This document shows positions 1 to 5,323 of a DNA stretch of 5,323 nucleotides, in pieces (within the stretch, counting starts at the first letter, position 1; every line of letters starts with the position of its first letter). The notes under the pieces are model-generated. The model had not been told where the DNA came from and made no database searches. It saw nothing but the letters and a program-made list of their open reading frames with translations. Source of the DNA: Ardenticatenales bacterium (lineage in GTDB: Bacteria; Chloroflexota; Anaerolineae; Ardenticatenales; Ardenticatenaceae); NCBI GenBank assembly GCA_013812995.1, contig JACCSL010000217.1, positions 1-5,323 on the forward strand, in the 5' to 3' direction. The position numbers and the translations under genes were made by a program.

Positions 1-1899
1 GAGCGGGATTGGGGCGTGCAGCTCGCCATGCGCATCGGTATCAACACGGGGCTTGTACTAGTGGGCTACCTCGGCCACGATTTCACGGTCGTCGGGGATG
101 CTGTCAACCTTGCCAGACGCCTGGAAAGTGCCGCGCCGGCGGGCGGCGTCCTGATCTCGCACGATACCTATCGCCATGTGCGCGGGCTATTTGGGGTGCT
201 GCCCCAAGAGTTACTCATGGTCAAGGGCAAGGTTGAGCCGGTCCAGGTCTATGTGGTGAAGGATGTCAAGCCACGCTCATTTTACCTTGGTACTCGTGGG
301 GTCGAGGGTATCGAGACGCGCATGATCGGGCGAGATGCCGAACTATTGCAACTGCAACAGGCGTTCCAGGCTGTCATAGAAGCGCAGGAATTGCAGACCA
401 TTACCATCATTGGGGAGGCAGGGGTTGGCAAGTCGCGCCTGCTCTATGAGTATCGAAGCTGGGTGAATCTGCTCCCTGAAAAAATATGGCTCTTTCAGGG
501 CCGCGCCACCCAGGAGATGGAACAGCTCCCCTACTCCCTGCTGCGCGATATGTTTGCCTTTCGCTTCGAAATCCGAGAGAGTGACGCTCCCCTCGTAGCC
601 CGCGAGAAACTGGAGCAAGGGATTCTGGGCTTCATGGAGGACGATCCCGACGCCAGGATGAAGGCTCATTTTATCGGTCATCTGGTCGGGCTAGATTTTT
701 CCACCAGCCCCTATCTTCAGGGCATTCTGGAGGATGCCCAGCAGATTCGTGATCGTGCACTCCGCTACCTGACCCATTTTTTCACCTCTGTGATGCAAAA
801 CGGGCCGGCTCAATTACTTCTGGAGGATATTCATTGGGCGGACGATGACTCTCTGGATGCCTTCTGCTACCTTATGGAAGATAGATACACTCTACCTCTG
901 TTGATTCTCTATCTCGCCCGCCCGACCCTTCTGGAACGCCGCCCGACCTGGGGTGAGGGTCAACGCTATACAGGACATCAGCGTATCCTCTTGACGCCGC
1001 TCTCCACCCACGATATCCGCCGCCTGGTCACAGAACTTCTACAAAAGATGCCGGAGATCCCAGGACCCTTGCTGGAGTTGGTCATGGCAGGGTCGGAAGG
1101 AAATCCTTACTACGTCGAAGAGTTGATCAAGATGCTGATTGAGGAGGGAGTTATCCTCGTGGGGCCGGAGCTCTGGCGGGTCGAGCCGATGCGACTGACC
1201 ACAGTTCATATTCCTCCCACCCTGATCGGCGTGCTCCAGGCACGGTTAGACAGCTTGTCCGCCGTAGAGCGGGCTATTTTGCAGAAAGCCTCCATCATCG
1301 GGCGGGTTTTCTGGGGAGAGGCCGTGACGAGGCTGCAAGATACAACTCCCCCGCCAGACGCACAAGGCCGAGCGCGTACGGTAGAGAATGCATCCCGGGT
1401 TGATGTTCAGAGCGCTTTGGAAGCGCTCCGTGGCCGTGAGTTGGTCTTTCGCCGAGACATCTCTGCGTTTGAGATGACCGACGAGTACATGTTCAAACAT
1501 GCGCTGTTTCAGGAGGTCACCTATGAGACAATCCTGAAATGGCAGCGGGCTCACTACCATGCCCAGGCGGCAGGGTGGCTGATTGAGAAAAGCGGGGGGC
1601 GCGCGGAGGAATATGCGGGGCTGATTGCGGGACATTATGAACGGGCAGGGTTGTCCAGAGCGGCCACAGAATGGTATGGACGAGCCGCCACGCAGGCACA
1701 TACCAGCTACGCTCCCAAAACGGCCATTACCTATTATAAAAAAGCCCTTTCCTTTATACCCCCCCCTGGCCGAGGGCACAGATATCGCAATGCAGCGCCG
1801 TCAAATGCGATTGCTGGAGGGATATGGGGAAGTTTTATTATTACAGACCCATTACGACGAGGCTGTAGAGGTATACCGCGCCATGTGTGCTGTGGCTGA
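1..1899 (+). CDS. Class III nucleotide cyclase / AAA_16 ATPase / TPR protein, N-terminal ORF (5' end outside window, 3' end frameshifted)
   Basis: The frame is open from base 1, so the real start lies upstream; the GTG at 16 is internal. Codons 1-~85 are the end of a class III adenylate/guanylate cyclase domain: the GDAVNLARR segment holds the transition-state Asn and Arg (codons 36 and 40, NxxxR), and Thr (codon 29) stands where many adenylyl cyclases have the substrate-specifying Asp, as in class IIIb. The metal-binding Asp residues lie upstream, so catalysis cannot be judged. An AAA_16/COG3899-type ATPase follows: entry motif MIGRD (108-112), Walker A GEAGVGKS (138-145), Walker B LLLED followed by IHWADD (272-282), and GNPYYVEEL (367-375). 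From about codon 530 helical TPR-like sequence begins (HYERAG, ITYYKKAL). After codon 588 the frame is lost at a C8 run, and the last 44 residues to the TGA look like out-of-frame sequence. Probable cytosolic signalling protein; ligand unknown. Confidence 0.85.
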   Translation, partial: ERDWGVQLAMRIGINTGLVLVGYLGHDFTVVGDAVNLARRLESAAPAGGVLISHDTYRHVRGLFGVLPQELLMVKGKVEPVQVYVVKDVKPRSFYLGTRGVEGIETRMIGRDAELLQLQQAFQAVIEAQELQTITIIGEAGVGKSRLLYEYRSWVNLLPEKIWLFQGRATQEMEQLPYSLLRDMFAFRFEIRESDAPLVAREKLEQGILGFMEDDPDARMKAHFIGHLVGLDFSTSPYLQGILEDAQQIRDRALRYLTHFFTSVMQNGPAQLLLEDIHWADDDSLDAFCYLMEDRYTLPLLILYLARPTLLERRPTWGEGQRYTGHQRILLTPLSTHDIRRLVTELLQKMPEIPGPLLELVMAGSEGNPYYVEELIKMLIEEGVILVGPELWRVEPMRLTTVHIPPTLIGVLQARLDSLSAVERAILQKASIIGRVFWGEAVTRLQDTTPPPDAQGRARTVENASRVDVQSALEALRGRELVFRRDISAFEMTDEYMFKHALFQEVTYETILKWQRAHYHAQAAGWLIEKSGGRAEEYAGLIAGHYERAGLSRAATEWYGRAATQAHTSYAPKTAITYYKKALSFIPPPGRGHRYRNAAPSNAIAGGIWGSFIITDPLRRGCRGIPRHVCCG

Positions 1900-2953
1900 T
1901 GGTTTGAACGACACGCTAGCCAAGGCCCGAAGCTGGAATCATCTCTCGCAGATTTATGAGATTTTGGGGCCGCTTGGACAGTTTTTGGAATGCACCGAGC
2001 GCGCCTCAGAGCTATTGCTTGGCGAGAACAAAGAGAGCTCGAAGCTTTCGCCTCCTTATCAGCTTGAGTTGGCCATCACCCTCTACCGGAAAGGGTGGGC
2101 GCTCTACCGCCTGGGCCAACCAGAGGCCGCGATGGAGATGGCCCAGCAGGTGATGCGCCTGTGTGCGGGGCTGGGTATCAGCGGGTTGCGAGGGATGGCC
2201 CAGGGCAAGCGATTGATGGGCGTGGTTCACATGATGGTTGGGCAGTACGACAACGCCGAAGGCCACATGAAAGAGGCGCTTGCCGCCTTCCAGGAGCTAG
2301 GTGACCGCCGCTGGATCGCCAGATTATGGAATGCCTTAGGAGAAAATGCGCGCTTAGGGGGAGACTATAAAGCGGCAGTCCATGCGTATCAGGCCGCCTT
2401 GACGATTGCGCTGGAGACAGGGAACCGGGATTCAGAGATTATGTACCGCAGCAATCTGGGCGGAGCCTATGTGGGACTGGAACGATACCGCGAGGCGGAG
2501 CAAGAACTGGAGCATGCGACTCTCCTGGCTGGCTCAGCGGCGTGGGGTGGCCTCTCCGAAACGGAGTGCTTTCTGGCCGAGGCTTACCTGGAACAGGGGA
2601 AATTGGAGCAAGCCAGGGATACGGCGCAGCAGGCACTTGCACGAGGGATTCAGGCAGAGCAAAAGGAGTTCATTGCGAACGGCTGGCGCGTTCTTGGGAG
2701 AATCGCCATGCGGCTTGACTGCGGAAGAGAGCCCGCTGACTGCTTTTCGGTGAGCCTCCGTGTCTTTACCGAGATCAGCATGCCCGGCGAACAGGCCAGA
2801 ACGCTATGGGCGTGGGCCACGCATGAACTCACCTCAGGCGACCCGGTGCGCGGCAAAGCCATGTGGCAGGAGGCGCGCGGCCTCTTTGAGCAGCTAAATA
2901 TGGTCCAGATGGTTCAGCGCATGGACGACTCACCGCTCTGGCCCACTGCGTGA
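1625..2953 (+). CDS. C-terminal TPR array of the same cyclase/ATPase protein (separated by frameshift)
   Basis: This ORF carries on the TPR region one reading frame over. Its first ~45 codons (1625-~1758) overlap the upstream ORF and encode Arg/Pro-rich sequence unlike TPR helices, so ATG 1625 is probably not a true start. Real sequence begins near 1767 (LAEGTDIAMQRRQMRLLEGY); if translated alone, ATG 1790 would be a better start, though I see no clear ribosome binding site. From there to the TGA at 2951-2953 it is nearly all paired amphipathic helices of TPR type, roughly 6-8 repeats, for example MVGQYDNAEGHMKEALAAF, GGDYKAAVHAYQAAL, LERYREAEQELEHA and EQGKLEQARDTAQQALA. Such arrays bind proteins or small ligands in MalT-like and COG3899-type regulators. 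Removing one C from 1759-1766 fuses it in frame with the upstream ORF, giving 983 residues within the window. It is most likely one gene, split by an error or a mutation. Confidence 0.75.
   Translation: MRDIMNGQGCPERPQNGMDEPPRRHIPATLPKRPLPIIKKPFPLYPPLAEGTDIAMQRRQMRLLEGYGEVLLLQTHYDEAVEVYRAMCAVADGLNDTLAKARSWNHLSQIYEILGPLGQFLECTERASELLLGENKESSKLSPPYQLELAITLYRKGWALYRLGQPEAAMEMAQQVMRLCAGLGISGLRGMAQGKRLMGVVHMMVGQYDNAEGHMKEALAAFQELGDRRWIARLWNALGENARLGGDYKAAVHAYQAALTIALETGNRDSEIMYRSNLGGAYVGLERYREAEQELEHATLLAGSAAWGGLSETECFLAEAYLEQGKLEQARDTAQQALARGIQAEQKEFIANGWRVLGRIAMRLDCGREPADCFSVSLRVFTEISMPGEQARTLWAWATHELTSGDPVRGKAMWQEARGLFEQLNMVQMVQRMDDSPLWPTA
1759..1766 (+). other. Frameshift site at a C8 homopolymer in the cyclase/ATPase/TPR gene
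   Basis: Read in the upstream frame the sequence is ATA CCC CCC CCT GGC (I-P-P-P-G), and TPR-like sequence stops at once. With seven Cs it would read ATA CCC CCC CTG GCC GAG GGC (I-P-P-L-A-E-G) and run straight into the downstream TPR frame. Homology-like character thus switches frame exactly at this run. Causes that fit: a homopolymer sequencing or assembly error (the simplest), a real inactivating +1 insertion, length variation of the tract between cells, or recoding by transcriptional slippage or +1 slippage of tRNA-Pro. Confidence 0.85.
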
Positions 2954-2965
2954 GCCTCATCTCTG

Positions 2966-2993
2966 TTGACGCGCGCCCTCCCTGTGCTAGACT
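2966..2993 (+). promoter_or_regulatory. Promoter of ndk, extended -10 type
   Basis: The -35 box TTGACG is at 2966-2971 (5 of 6 matches to consensus). The -10 box TAGACT is at 2988-2993, preceded by TG at 2985-2986 (extended -10, TGCTAGACT), with a 16-bp spacer. Transcription should start near 3000, giving a leader of about 45 nt. It begins only 12 bases after the stop of the upstream TPR gene, and no U-tailed terminator is visible between them, so some read-through into ndk is possible. Confidence 0.7.
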
Positions 2994-3003
2994 ACGCGCG
3001 CCC
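2969..3003 (+). repeat. 10-bp direct repeat ACGCGCGCCC flanking the ndk -10 box
   Basis: ACGCGCGCCC occurs at 2969-2978, overlapping the end of the -35 box, and again at 2994-3003, immediately after the -10 box. The copies are 25 bp apart start to start. The second runs into the 10-bp perfect palindrome GCCCGCGGGC (3000-3009) at the expected transcription start. The position is what one expects of an operator, but the region is GC-rich and chance cannot be excluded. Confidence 0.4.
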
Positions 3004-3044
3004 GCGGGCAAACGCCCTCACTGAACAACAAAAAGGAACCCCTC

Positions 3045-3494
3045 ATGGAACGAACTTTGATTATCCTGAAGCCCGATGCCGTGCAGCGCGGCCTGACCGG
3101 GGATATCATCCAGCGCTTTGAGCGGCGCGGCCTCAAGGTCGTGGCGCTGAAGATGCTCCAGGTCGAGCGCAGCTTGGCTGAGGAGCACTACGCCATCCAC
3201 CGCGAGCGCCCCTTCTACAGTGGCCTGGTCGAGTACATCATCTCCAGCCCGGTCGTCGTCATGGCGCTGGAGGGTAAGAATGCCGTCAAGGTAGCCCGCC
3301 AGAGCATCGGTGCCACCAACCCGGCCGAGGCCGCGCCTGGCACCATCCGCGCCGATTTCGCGCTGGAGATTGGCCGCAACCTCATACACGGCTCCGACTC
3401 GCCCGAGAATGCTGTGAACGAGCTGGCCCTCTGGTTCAACGAGAGCGATTTCGCACCCCACACGCGCGTCAGCGAGCCCTGGCTGTACGAGTGA
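3045..3494 (+). CDS. ndk: Nucleoside-diphosphate kinase
   Basis: This cytosolic enzyme transfers the gamma-phosphate of ATP to (d)NDPs through a phospho-histidine intermediate and so balances NTP and dNTP pools. The 149-residue product is full length for the family. It starts with the typical ERTLIILKPDAVQRGL, and the catalytic loop RNLIHGSDS is intact. Residues equivalent to the classic active-site set are all present with a constant offset of three: K9, Y49, R85, T91, R102, N112 and the phosphorylated H115. The C-terminal EPWLYE is also typical of the family. ATG 3045 is supported by AAGGAA at 3033-3038, six bases upstream, and by its fit to the conserved N-terminus. The gene has its own promoter (2966-2993) and terminator (3514-3548), so it looks monocistronic. 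Nothing unusual is seen in the protein. Confidence 0.98.
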   Translation: MERTLIILKPDAVQRGLTGDIIQRFERRGLKVVALKMLQVERSLAEEHYAIHRERPFYSGLVEYIISSPVVVMALEGKNAVKVARQSIGATNPAEAAPGTIRADFALEIGRNLIHGSDSPENAVNELALWFNESDFAPHTRVSEPWLYE

Positions 3495-3513
3495 CGGTCA
3501 GTGATCAGCAATA

Positions 3514-3548
3514 ATAAAGCCCCGCCACACGGCGGGGCTTTATATTTT
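3514..3548. terminator. Bidirectional intrinsic terminator between ndk and the DinB-family gene
   Basis: A perfect 13-bp stem, 3514-3526 with 3531-3543, closes on the loop ACAC (3527-3530); the core is GCCCCGCC/GGCGGGGC. On the + strand the stem ends in TTTA and is followed by TATTTT, serving ndk (stop at 3494). On the - strand it runs out as CTTTATTATT, serving the convergent DinB gene (stop at 3555). Confidence 0.93.
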
Positions 3549-3554
3549 CCGAAG

Positions 3555-4007
3555 TTAGGCAGTGATAAGCGCCTGCACCTCAACAAGATGATCGTGTTCG
3601 TGGACAGCCATCAAGCGAACCATCTCGTCCAGCGTGATGGGGCCGCGCTCCTCGTGCTGCCCCGTTCGCGACCAGGCCTCTTCGGCCAGCCCATTCAGGC
3701 GAGCGAGCGTGGCAGCACGTTGCACCTGCCGCGCCGTCAGGGCAGGGCGGAGCTCCGCGCTCTGGTGGTTGCGCTCGCGCACATAGATTTCCTGATCGTA
3801 GGATTCCAGGAAGGGATGCTCCTCCGTCACGACCAGACGAACTCGCTCATCCCACACCTCAATGGCGTCCAGCAGGTGCCCAAGGATTTCTTTCGCGCTC
3901 CACCCCTCGGCGGGTTGGCGGCACAGCAGCGTCTCTTCCGTGTCCAACAACGTTTGTAGCACAGGCAGGGTTTCAGAGAGCCCCCGCAGGGCATCGTGTC
4001 GTTCCAT
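3555..4007 (-). CDS. DinB-family (DinB_2-like) putative metal-dependent protein
   Basis: The 150-residue length fits the DinB/YfiT-like four-helix-bundle superfamily, whose members bind a divalent metal through three histidines; known relatives include thiol S-transferases, but most members have no assigned reaction. Visible hallmarks are the N-terminal segment GWSAKEILGHLLDAIEVWDE with H44, and the late helix AVHEHDHLVEV with H136 and H140 (HxxxH), which together would form the metal triad. No signal peptide or membrane segment is seen. The ATG at 4005-4007 has a GAGGA about 3-4 bases upstream, a tight spacing. The gene lies 15 bp after the stop of rsfS on the same strand, so the two are probably co-transcribed, and it ends at the shared bidirectional terminator. 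The family call is fairly firm; the substrate is unknown. Confidence 0.85.
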   Translation of the reverse strand: MERHDALRGLSETLPVLQTLLDTEETLLCRQPAEGWSAKEILGHLLDAIEVWDERVRLVVTEEHPFLESYDQEIYVRERNHQSAELRPALTARQVQRAATLARLNGLAEEAWSRTGQHEERGPITLDEMVRLMAVHEHDHLVEVQALITA

Positions 4008-4022
4008 GAATCCTCAAATAAT

Positions 4023-4421
4023 CTATTGGATGCGTAGCACCACAGGCGCGTCATCCCAGAGCTTCTCCAGATGGTAAAACTCGCGTTGAGCACGGCTGAA
4101 GAGATGAACAATCACCCAGCTGTAGTCTAGCAGGATCCACCCCGATTCGGGGCTACCCTCGATGTGGCGGGCCTTCATTTCATAGGTCTCAGTCATGGCC
4201 TGTTCCATATTTCGGACCAGGGCACGTAGTTGTCGCTCGTTGTCCGCCGTGGCGATCACAAAATAATCAGCAATGGGAGATAGCTGACGCAGATCCAGCA
4301 TTAAAATGTTTTCGCCCTTGCGATCCTCAAGGGTGTTGACGATCGTCCTTGCCAACTCTACAGCGTCCAGATGTGCCTCCTTGTCTATGGTACCTATCTG
4401 TGGATGCGACGATTCTAACAT
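4023..4421 (-). CDS. rsfS: Ribosomal silencing factor RsfS
   Basis: RsfS (formerly DUF143, related to Iojap) binds ribosomal protein uL14 on the 50S subunit and blocks subunit joining, lowering translation during starvation. The 132-residue product shows the family signature in order: A24-R25 helix with TLEDRKGENILMLDLRQLS (30-48), ADYFVIATADNERQLRAL (51-68), the IEGSPESGWILLDY stretch (87-100), VIVHLFSRAQREFYHLEKLW (103-122) and the terminal DDAP. Ser-Trp at 101-102 replaces the usual Gly-Asp of the LLDYGD motif, a small departure. I place the start at ATG 4419-4421 because GGAGGG lies six bases before it and the family begins about there; an in-frame ATG at 4536-4538 would add 39 unconserved residues and cross the plsY promoter. 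First gene of a two-gene operon with the DinB-family gene. Confidence 0.95.
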   Translation of the reverse strand: MLESSHPQIGTIDKEAHLDAVELARTIVNTLEDRKGENILMLDLRQLSPIADYFVIATADNERQLRALVRNMEQAMTETYEMKARHIEGSPESGWILLDYSWVIVHLFSRAQREFYHLEKLWDDAPVVLRIQ

Positions 4422-4427
4422 AGCCTG

Positions 4428-4433
4428 CCCTCC
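4428..4433 (-). promoter_or_regulatory. Ribosome binding site of rsfS
   Basis: On the - strand this reads GGAGGG and sits six bases before the ATG at 4421. It decides the start in favour of the 132-residue form over the longer 171-residue ORF. Confidence 0.85.
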
Positions 4434-4495
4434 GAAACAAGGTTTTTTCAGCCTGTGGGTTGAGAAAGACTCAGAGCATGGATTGTGCCGCGCGC

Positions 4496-4525
4496 GTGAC
4501 CTTCTGGAAAGGGCTGTGTTATAAT
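4496..4525 (+). promoter_or_regulatory. Promoter of plsY (perfect TATAAT, extended -10)
   Basis: TATAAT at 4520-4525 matches consensus perfectly and is preceded by TG at 4517-4518 (extended -10). A weak -35, GTGACC, lies at 4496-4501 with an 18-bp spacer. Transcription should start near 4532, leaving a leader of about 39 nt before GTG 4571. This rules out starts for plsY upstream of about 4532. Confidence 0.75.
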
Positions 4526-4545
4526 GGCCCATCATCAACTAACAA
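4518..4545 (-). promoter_or_regulatory. Possible rsfS promoter, overlapping the plsY promoter
   Basis: Read on the - strand, TTGTTA (4540-4545) and TATAAC (4518-4523) are 16 bp apart and face rsfS. The match is moderate: 4 of 6 and 5 of 6, lacking the most conserved final T of the -10. It would give a leader of about 90 nt and share bases with the plsY -10 box. Nothing better was seen in 4422-4517. Low confidence. Confidence 0.25.
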
Positions 4546-4557
4546 CTCATTCGTAGC

Positions 4558-4562
4558 AGGAG
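4558..4562 (+). promoter_or_regulatory. Ribosome binding site of plsY
   Basis: AGGAG eight bases before the GTG at 4571. It supports this GTG, which also fits the conserved PlsY N-terminus, over the upstream in-frame ATG at 4460. Confidence 0.8.
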
Positions 4563-4570
4563 CGCGCCCT

Positions 4571-5194
4571 GTGTACCTGAATTATTTTCTTGCTGCCCTG
4601 TTGGGATACTTTTTCGGTGCTTTCCCAACGGGCTATATTGCAGGTCGGATGATTGGTCATGTGGACGTTCGAGAGATGGGAAGCGGCCGCACTGGTGGCA
4701 CAAACGTACTCCGCTCGGCTGGTCGGAACGCCGCCATCGTGACCATCGTTGGTGACATCGCCAAGGGTGCCTTGGCCGTTATCGTAGCCCGCCTGATCTG
4801 GGATGGGGATCCCATGGCCGCTGCCCTGGCCGCCATATTCTCCGTCATCGGCCACAACTACTCTGTCTTTCTGAAGTTCAAGGGCGGGGCTGGGACCATG
4901 ACCGCCGCAGGCGCGCTGTTGGCTCTGCACCCCGTGGTGCTCGTCCTGGCCGCCCTCATTCCCCTCATCATGACGTACATCACGATGATGACCAGCATTG
5001 GCTCCCTCCTCGGATCAGCCATCGGGCTACTCCTGGGCGTCGTCCTGGCGTGGAACGGCGACATCCCCTGGGAATCCCTGATCTTCTTCGTTCCCTTCTT
5101 TCTCCTGAGCTGGTACTCGCATCGCCCCAACCTTGCCCGCCTCCGGGCTGGCAACGAGCGTCGCATCGGAGACAAGGCCAAAGCCCCCTCGTGA
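4571..5194 (+). CDS. plsY: Glycerol-3-phosphate acyltransferase PlsY (acyl-phosphate dependent)
   Basis: PlsY is an integral membrane enzyme that transfers an acyl group from acyl-phosphate (made by PlsX) to the sn-1 position of glycerol-3-phosphate, the first step of phospholipid synthesis. With the GTG start it has 207 residues, normal for the family. Hydrophobic segments lie near 3-24, 52-75, 80-100, 112-137, 143-161 and 168-183, not all necessarily spanning. Family motifs are visible: GAFPTGY (16-22), MGSGRTGGTNVLR (36-48), GDIAKG (61-66), GHNYSVFLKFKGG (94-106), SLLGS (145-149) and the C-terminal SHRPNLARLRAGNERR (183-198). Deviations: GSGR for the common GSGN, and GGAG (105-108) where most members have GGKG. 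The overall fit is still clear. It is transcribed from its own promoter, divergently from rsfS; no plsX is in the window and no U-tailed terminator is seen after it. Confidence 0.95.
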   Translation: MYLNYFLAALLGYFFGAFPTGYIAGRMIGHVDVREMGSGRTGGTNVLRSAGRNAAIVTIVGDIAKGALAVIVARLIWDGDPMAAALAAIFSVIGHNYSVFLKFKGGAGTMTAAGALLALHPVVLVLAALIPLIMTYITMMTSIGSLLGSAIGLLLGVVLAWNGDIPWESLIFFVPFFLLSWYSHRPNLARLRAGNERRIGDKAKAPS

Positions 5195-5219
5195 GTAAAA
5201 CGTAATGCGTAAAACGTAA
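5195..5219 (+). repeat. Tandem 11-bp repeat GTAAAACGTAA
   Basis: GTAAAACGTAA occurs at 5195-5205 and 5209-5219, separated by TGC (14-bp period), starting immediately after the plsY stop codon. Its AT-rich make-up differs from the surrounding GC-rich DNA. It may be the edge of a dispersed intergenic repeat; its function is unknown. Confidence 0.6.
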
Positions 5220-5266
5220 CTGCTTCTGACGGAATTTGTGGTGAGTCCAAAGGCGCTGAGCAATGG

Positions 5267-5317
5267 CCCTCTCCCCCGGCCTGCGGCCGCCCCCTCTCCC
5301 GACGTCAGGAGAGGGGG
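5267..5317. repeat. GC-rich dyad element with CCCTCTCCC copies (possible dispersed intergenic repeat)
   Basis: CCCTCTCCC occurs at 5267-5275 and 5292-5300. Between them CGGCC TGC GGCCG (5277-5289) forms a 5-bp dyad. A perfect 10-bp inverted repeat then follows, CCCCCTCTCC (5290-5299) with GGAGAGGGGG (5308-5317), around an 8-nt loop containing the palindrome GACGTC. No T tract follows, so it is not a classic terminator. It resembles REP-like dyads, and it may continue past the window end. The 129 bases after plsY hold no gene I can support. Confidence 0.5.
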
Positions 5318-5323
5318 AAGACC

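Noticed and set aside
1759..1766. Programmed ribosomal frameshift as the settled explanation
   Set aside because: No upstream Shine-Dalgarno-like stimulator or downstream structure was clear, and a homopolymer error is simpler; kept only as a possibility.
1246..1779. 177-codon ORF on the - strand inside the cyclase/ATPase gene
   Set aside because: Low-complexity Pro/Gly/Arg/Cys-rich sequence typical of antisense shadows in GC-rich DNA; the + strand carries recognisable domain sequence throughout.
3018..3461. 147-codon ORF on the - strand opposite ndk
   Set aside because: It mirrors a strongly conserved gene, matches no family I recognise, and has no promoter or ribosome binding site of note.
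3501..3959. 152-codon + strand ORF opposite the DinB-family gene
   Set aside because: It begins inside the terminator hairpin and runs antisense to a gene with clear family motifs.
4422..4538. A 39-residue N-terminal extension of RsfS from the ATG at 4538
   Set aside because: The residues are Arg/Ser-rich and unconserved and cross the plsY promoter; GGAGGG six bases before the ATG at 4421 gives a better start.
4460..4570. A 37-residue N-terminal extension of PlsY from the ATG at 4460
   Set aside because: It lies upstream of and across the TATAAT promoter, is not membrane-like and does not match the family; GTG 4571 has an AGGAG at good spacing.
5195..5219. CRISPR array
   Set aside because: Only two 11-bp units three bases apart, with no spacers of useful length and no cas gene in the window.
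5290..5317. Intrinsic terminator for plsY
   Set aside because: The 10-bp stem is perfect but is followed by AAGACC, not a T tract, and lies about 95 bp after the stop; a repeat element explains it better.

Overview
The window looks like bacterial chromosome of fairly high GC, most plausibly from the Chloroflexota. That is an inference from the style of the genes: a very large class III nucleotide cyclase / ATPase / TPR protein, PlsY with GSGR in place of GSGN, and GC-rich dyad repeats between genes. No 16S rRNA or other marker is present to prove it. Apart from the first gene, the content is ordinary housekeeping. I see no CRISPR array, tRNA, rRNA, insertion sequence or phage gene.

Layout. 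(1) Positions 1-2953, + strand: the 3' part of a large regulatory gene. It holds the end of a class III adenylate/guanylate cyclase domain, an AAA_16-type ATPase domain and a long C-terminal TPR array. The gene enters from upstream and is broken by a +1-nt frameshift at a run of eight Cs (1759-1766), so it reads as two ORFs. (2) 2954-3044: a strong-looking extended -10 promoter for the next gene, carrying a 10-bp direct repeat and a 10-bp palindrome. (3) 3045-3494, +: nucleoside-diphosphate kinase (ndk), all catalytic residues present. (4) 3514-3548: a bidirectional terminator between the convergent genes. (5) 3555-4007 and 4023-4421, - strand: a DinB-family metal-binding protein and, upstream of it in the same operon, the ribosomal silencing factor RsfS. 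(6) 4422-4570: a divergent intergenic region with a TATAAT promoter for plsY and possibly an overlapping opposite promoter for rsfS. (7) 4571-5194, +: the membrane acyltransferase PlsY. (8) 5195-5323: non-coding, with a short tandem repeat and GC-rich dyads that resemble a dispersed intergenic repeat.

How they work together: ndk (NTP pools), rsfS (shutdown of translation in starvation) and plsY (first acylation of glycerol-3-phosphate) are core functions in separate transcription units, not a dedicated pathway. The large cyclase/ATPase/TPR protein is a probable signalling protein with no visible partner gene. The two points most worth checking are whether the C8 frameshift is real and what the repeated motif in the ndk promoter does.
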